64,000 nt of DNA, from positions 1-64,000 of the forward strand of contig JAPLKB010000017.1 in the NCBI GenBank assembly GCA_026388275.1, written 5' to 3'. A program made the position numbers and the translations under genes. Source of the stretch: Pseudomonadota bacterium (GTDB lineage: Bacteria > Desulfobacterota > Syntrophorhabdia > Syntrophorhabdales > Syntrophorhabdaceae). The notes beneath the pieces were generated by a model. It saw nothing but the letters and a program-made list of their open reading frames with translations, had not been told where the DNA came from and did not search any database. This document shows, piece after piece, positions 61,059 to 64,000 of this stretch. Position 1 is the first letter of the stretch. Each line of letters starts with the position of its first letter.

Positions 61059-62517
61059 AAACAGGTATCCTGATTTTCATTTTCGTTCCTTTGCCTATTT
61101 CGCTTTCTATAGATACGATCCCTTCGTGTTCTTCGATAAATCTCCTTGTAACGGCAAGTCCCAGACCGATACCGAGTTTCTTTGTGGAATAATAAGCCTC
61201 GAAGATTTTTTCAATGTCTTCAGAATCTATGCCTTTTCCATTGTCTGTTACGCTGATAAAATAGAAGGTATCTTCCTTGCCGAATTCTACAACAACAGCT
61301 CCTTTATCCTCAATGGCCTGAACAGCGTTCAGCAACAGGTTTATAATGCAGAGCCTCATATATTCCCTGTCGCAATACATGGGTTGTCCATCGCCCTCAG
61401 GTACAACATTTATATCAATACCGTTTCTGATCTTGTCTTTCAAAATGTGGAGCGCTTCATTGATGAGTGTTTTTGGCAATATCCATTCCTTGTTCAATGT
61501 TATTGGTTTTCCAAGAAAAAGAAAGTTATGGATGAGACCGTTAACCCTGTATATCTCATTTGTTACATTATCCAGGAGCTTTACGAGGTCTTCCTTGCCC
61601 TGAATATTTTCCTCCTCGATCCTCTCTTTAATATGTCCCACCGATAATGACATAAAATTTAAGGGATTTCTGATTTCATGAGCTATTCCTGATGAAAGTT
61701 GACCTATCATGGACAGTTGTTCTGTCTTTTTCAGTTTTTCTTCCAGCTCCTTCCTTTCCCCCAACTTATCAACCATATCATTAAAACTTTTTACAAGTAC
61801 CCCGATTTCATCTTTACGGTTCATGTCCTGTATATTTACCAATTCTCCTTCTGCTATCCGTTTGCTTGCCTCGGCAATCCTTTTTATCGGTTCGGTATAT
61901 TTTTCTGCGATAAGGAGGCTGAAGATAATGCCGATACCGAAAGCAAAGATCATGCTCAGGACCCTTGTAAGATGGTTTTTTCGCTGGAGGAGCCTGTAAT
62001 CATCCAGTACCATGTTAATGTGTATATACCCTATGTTTTGTCCTTTTATGGATACGGGCATAATTACATTATAAAGCCGCTGGGTGTCTTTTTTACTATC
62101 CTCACCAAGCCGGGCGGTAATCATCAGATTCTTTTTTTTGACTGTCTTTTTTTCACTCAGTTTTTCCTTGGTGCCAATCTTTTTTGGATCGGAGCTGGCA
62201 ATTACCTCGGAATTATCACTTAAAATAGATATTTCTTTGATCCCCTTTTTGTTTAACATGTCAACATAGCTTTTTAGCCTTTCTGTGCTGCTGCCTTTAT
62301 ATGTCAGCTCTTCCACACTTATCTGAATAGCCTTTGTAATGTCGTCGATGTTTTCAGTTACTTTATCTAAAAGCATTTCCTCTGTTCTTGAATATATAAT
62401 TGTTAGAGAGCTTATTGAAACGGCAAGTAAAAAAAAGAGTATCAAAAGAAGCTGTGTTTTTAGAGAAAGATTACGAAAAATATTCTTTATTGAGGTATAA
62501 AACGTTTTTATGAACAT
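61048..62517 (-). CDS. Membrane histidine kinase (NtrB-like)
   Basis: The 489-residue sensor has two membrane segments (near 20-38: LLLILFFLLAVSISSLTII, and near 190-205: VLSMIFAFGIGIIFSLLIA) that frame a periplasmic sensing domain of about 150 residues. A HAMP domain follows (about 210-260). The dimerisation helix with the phosphorylated histidine is IGQLSSGIAHEIRNPLNFMS near 275. The HATPase_c domain ends the protein (LLLNAVQAIEDKG, VTDNGKGIDSEDIEKIFEAY, GIGLGLAVTRRF). It should phosphorylate the NtrC-type regulator downstream. The signal is unknown. Confidence 0.95.
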   Translation of the reverse strand: MFIKTFYTSIKNIFRNLSLKTQLLLILFFLLAVSISSLTIIYSRTEEMLLDKVTENIDDITKAIQISVEELTYKGSSTERLKSYVDMLNKKGIKEISILSDNSEVIASSDPKKIGTKEKLSEKKTVKKKNLMITARLGEDSKKDTQRLYNVIMPVSIKGQNIGYIHINMVLDDYRLLQRKNHLTRVLSMIFAFGIGIIFSLLIAEKYTEPIKRIAEASKRIAEGELVNIQDMNRKDEIGVLVKSFNDMVDKLGERKELEEKLKKTEQLSMIGQLSSGIAHEIRNPLNFMSLSVGHIKERIEEENIQGKEDLVKLLDNVTNEIYRVNGLIHNFLFLGKPITLNKEWILPKTLINEALHILKDKIRNGIDINVVPEGDGQPMYCDREYMRLCIINLLLNAVQAIEDKGAVVVEFGKEDTFYFISVTDNGKGIDSEDIEKIFEAYYSTKKLGIGLGLAVTRRFIEEHEGIVSIESEIGKGTKMKIRIPVYEV

Positions 62518-62524
62518 CTCATTC

Positions 62525-63883
62525 TCACGGAATCAGACTGATGGAGCTGTTTATCCTTTTTATTATAGTTTCTTTCGGAATCAAATGAAATATCTCTCCC
62601 AGCGGAGGCCCACTTTTTCTGCCCGTAAAGATTATCCTCAGTGCCATAAACATATCTCTTTTTTTAATGTTTGTTGTGTCTTGAAGTTCGTGTATTAATC
62701 TTTCAAAGGTAATACTTCTATCACTTTTAAATACTGCATCTATCGCTTCTATAATTGCATGAATATCTTTTTGTGCTTTCAAATAGGCAATGCCTTCCTC
62801 GTCAATATCAGATCCGTCAAAAATGTTTAGCAAATCTTTAATTTCATTTAATGTTCTTGCATTTTCTCTTAAAAGCAGTACTTTTTCCTTTAAATCAGGG
62901 GGAAGCCCTGTATCTTTAAGGAGAAGCTCTGCAGAAGTATTTCTAATGTACTCCTTGTTAAACCACAGGAGTTTATCCATATCAAAAACAGAATCGGATG
63001 AGGACAGGGAATTGAGCGAAAATGTTTCAACAAGCTCTTCCATATCCATAAGCTCTTTTTTTACATTCCTCCCGATAATGCCGACATAATTCATTAAAGC
63101 CGTCGGCAGTATTCCTGTATTCCGGAACTCCCTGATGTTGGTAACCCCATGTCTTTTGCTCAAAGGTTTTTTATCGTCGCCTGTAAGCAATGAGTGGTGT
63201 GCATATTGTGGCGGTTCATGACCCAACACCTCAAAGAGCATTATCTGTTTGGGCGTGTTTGATATATGGTCAGCCCCTCTGATAACATGGGTGATGCCCA
63301 TAAGCATATCATCCACTGTTGCAGCAAAATTATAAGAAGGCGTATGTTCCTGCTTAAGCAGTATAAAATCATCCACATGATCACGTGGAAAATCAATTCT
63401 TCCATGTATATCGTCAATAAAAATAATCTGTTTTTCAAGAGATTTGAATCTTACCACATAAGGTCTTCCTTCCTGCTCCATCGACTTTACCATGTCAGGA
63501 GAAAGGTGTCTGCATGTCCCGTTGTATTTTGGGGGTTCGCCTTTCTTGAGCGAGTTTTCCCTCATTTGCTCAAGGTCTTTTATAGTACAGAAACATTTGT
63601 ATGCGGCATTTTTTTCGAGAAGTATTTTTGCATAATCCAGGTATATGTTAAGCCTGTCAGACTGACGGATAGGCCCTTCATCACATGCTATGCCGAGCCA
63701 ATGCAAATCTTCTATTATAGACGCTTCATATCTTGCGTCGGACCTTTCTATATCCGTATCTTCAATACGGAGAACAAGACTTCCCTTGTTCGCTCTTGAG
63801 AAAAGATAATTTATTAGTAACGTTCTTGTATTGCCGATGTGTAAATACCCTGTCGGGCTTGGTGCAAATCTTACTTTAACCAT
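62525..63883 (-). CDS. gltX: Glutamyl-tRNA synthetase
   Basis: The 452-residue class I synthetase attaches glutamate to tRNA-Glu. It has VRFAPSPTGYLHIGNTRTLL at the start (HIGN is the HIGH motif), LRIEDTDIERS near 38, FAATVDDMLMGITHVIRGAD near 190, and KPLSKRHG near 240 (KMSKS-like). The presence of gatB suggests a non-discriminating enzyme that also charges tRNA-Gln (inference). ispF ends 17 bases upstream, so the genes may be one operon. Confidence 0.95.
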   Translation of the reverse strand: MVKVRFAPSPTGYLHIGNTRTLLINYLFSRANKGSLVLRIEDTDIERSDARYEASIIEDLHWLGIACDEGPIRQSDRLNIYLDYAKILLEKNAAYKCFCTIKDLEQMRENSLKKGEPPKYNGTCRHLSPDMVKSMEQEGRPYVVRFKSLEKQIIFIDDIHGRIDFPRDHVDDFILLKQEHTPSYNFAATVDDMLMGITHVIRGADHISNTPKQIMLFEVLGHEPPQYAHHSLLTGDDKKPLSKRHGVTNIREFRNTGILPTALMNYVGIIGRNVKKELMDMEELVETFSLNSLSSSDSVFDMDKLLWFNKEYIRNTSAELLLKDTGLPPDLKEKVLLLRENARTLNEIKDLLNIFDGSDIDEEGIAYLKAQKDIHAIIEAIDAVFKSDRSITFERLIHELQDTTNIKKRDMFMALRIIFTGRKSGPPLGEIFHLIPKETIIKRINSSISLIP

Positions 63884-63900
63884 TTTGCATATTACCTCTG

Positions 63901-64000
63901 TTACTTATCTTCAACCAGGGATACTGCATAGGCTGCTATACCCTCCTTCCTTCCGGTAAAACCAAGGCCTTCAGTACTTTTTCCCTTTATGCTTACCTGT
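63901..64000 (-). CDS. ispF: 2-C-methyl-D-erythritol 2,4-cyclodiphosphate synthase, 3' end
   Basis: The last 32 codons encode [20 protein letters not shown] and [11 protein letters not shown], the well-known C terminus of IspF, ending at TAA 63901. The enzyme cyclises the CDP-methylerythritol phosphate intermediate in the MEP isoprenoid pathway. The rest lies beyond the window edge. Confidence 0.85.
   Translation of the reverse strand, partial: QVSIKGKSTEGLGFTGRKEGIAAYAVSLVEDK

Overview
The window reads as chromosomal DNA of an anaerobic Gram-negative bacterium, most likely of the Desulfobacterota (former Deltaproteobacteria), possibly near Syntrophorhabdus. The evidence is the siroheme-dependent (Ahb) haem pathway, a pyruvate:ferredoxin oxidoreductase-type gamma subunit, radical SAM enzymes, a corrinoid reductive dehalogenase-like protein, Tol/ExbBD energisers and an LPS-core kinase. 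The taxonomic call is inference from gene content. No rRNA, tRNA or CRISPR array was seen.

Positions 1-16,850 run almost entirely on the minus strand and hold an accessory region. It has an LPS kinase, a frameshifted ParB-like gene, an AlbA_2 (Schlafen-type) regulator, two broken copies of a YhcG/DUF1016 nuclease gene on either side of a Bro-N/DinD-like gene, and a type I restriction-modification locus. That locus has a fused HsdM-HsdS protein, a four-helix-bundle 'suffix' protein and HsdR, and it looks richer in G+C than its surroundings. A 9-bp GTGGACNNN repeat has spread in frame through two of its genes. A RelE-type toxin-antitoxin pair with a near-consensus promoter, a PP-loop tRNA-thiolase-like protein, an FMN reductase, a 234-bp MITE-like element, a radical SAM gene headed by an unlisted 43-aa basic ORF, and a CNNM/CorC-type membrane protein follow.

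Positions 17,000-30,500 are core metabolism: ahbC, cysS coupled to an orphan porC, adenine deaminase, a FlgT/CsgG-like lipoprotein, the ahbD-hemB pair, an Smr protein, trpS, a candidate structured RNA or leader with a strong terminator, and a tolQ-tolR-tolA/tonB operon.

Positions 30,500-46,900 hold a coupled uppS / cNMP-domain-GspE ATPase / VTT membrane protein operon, a MoxR-VWA operon with its own promoter, a large MscK-type channel, a HAD hydrolase, small stress and acetyltransferase genes, a second exbBD pair, gatB-mtnA, a SAM hydrolase and a Nudix hydrolase.

Positions 47,000-50,500 contain a REC-HDOD regulator and plsY set among gene remnants (a histidine-kinase tail, an MFS transporter head and other fragments). 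From 50,480 to the end are a reductive dehalogenase-like gene divergent from a LysR regulator, a siroheme decarboxylase subunit, polA, murI, a PriA homologue that has lost its ATPase motifs, a small secreted APEK-rich protein, a sigma54 two-component pair, gltX and the 3' end of ispF.
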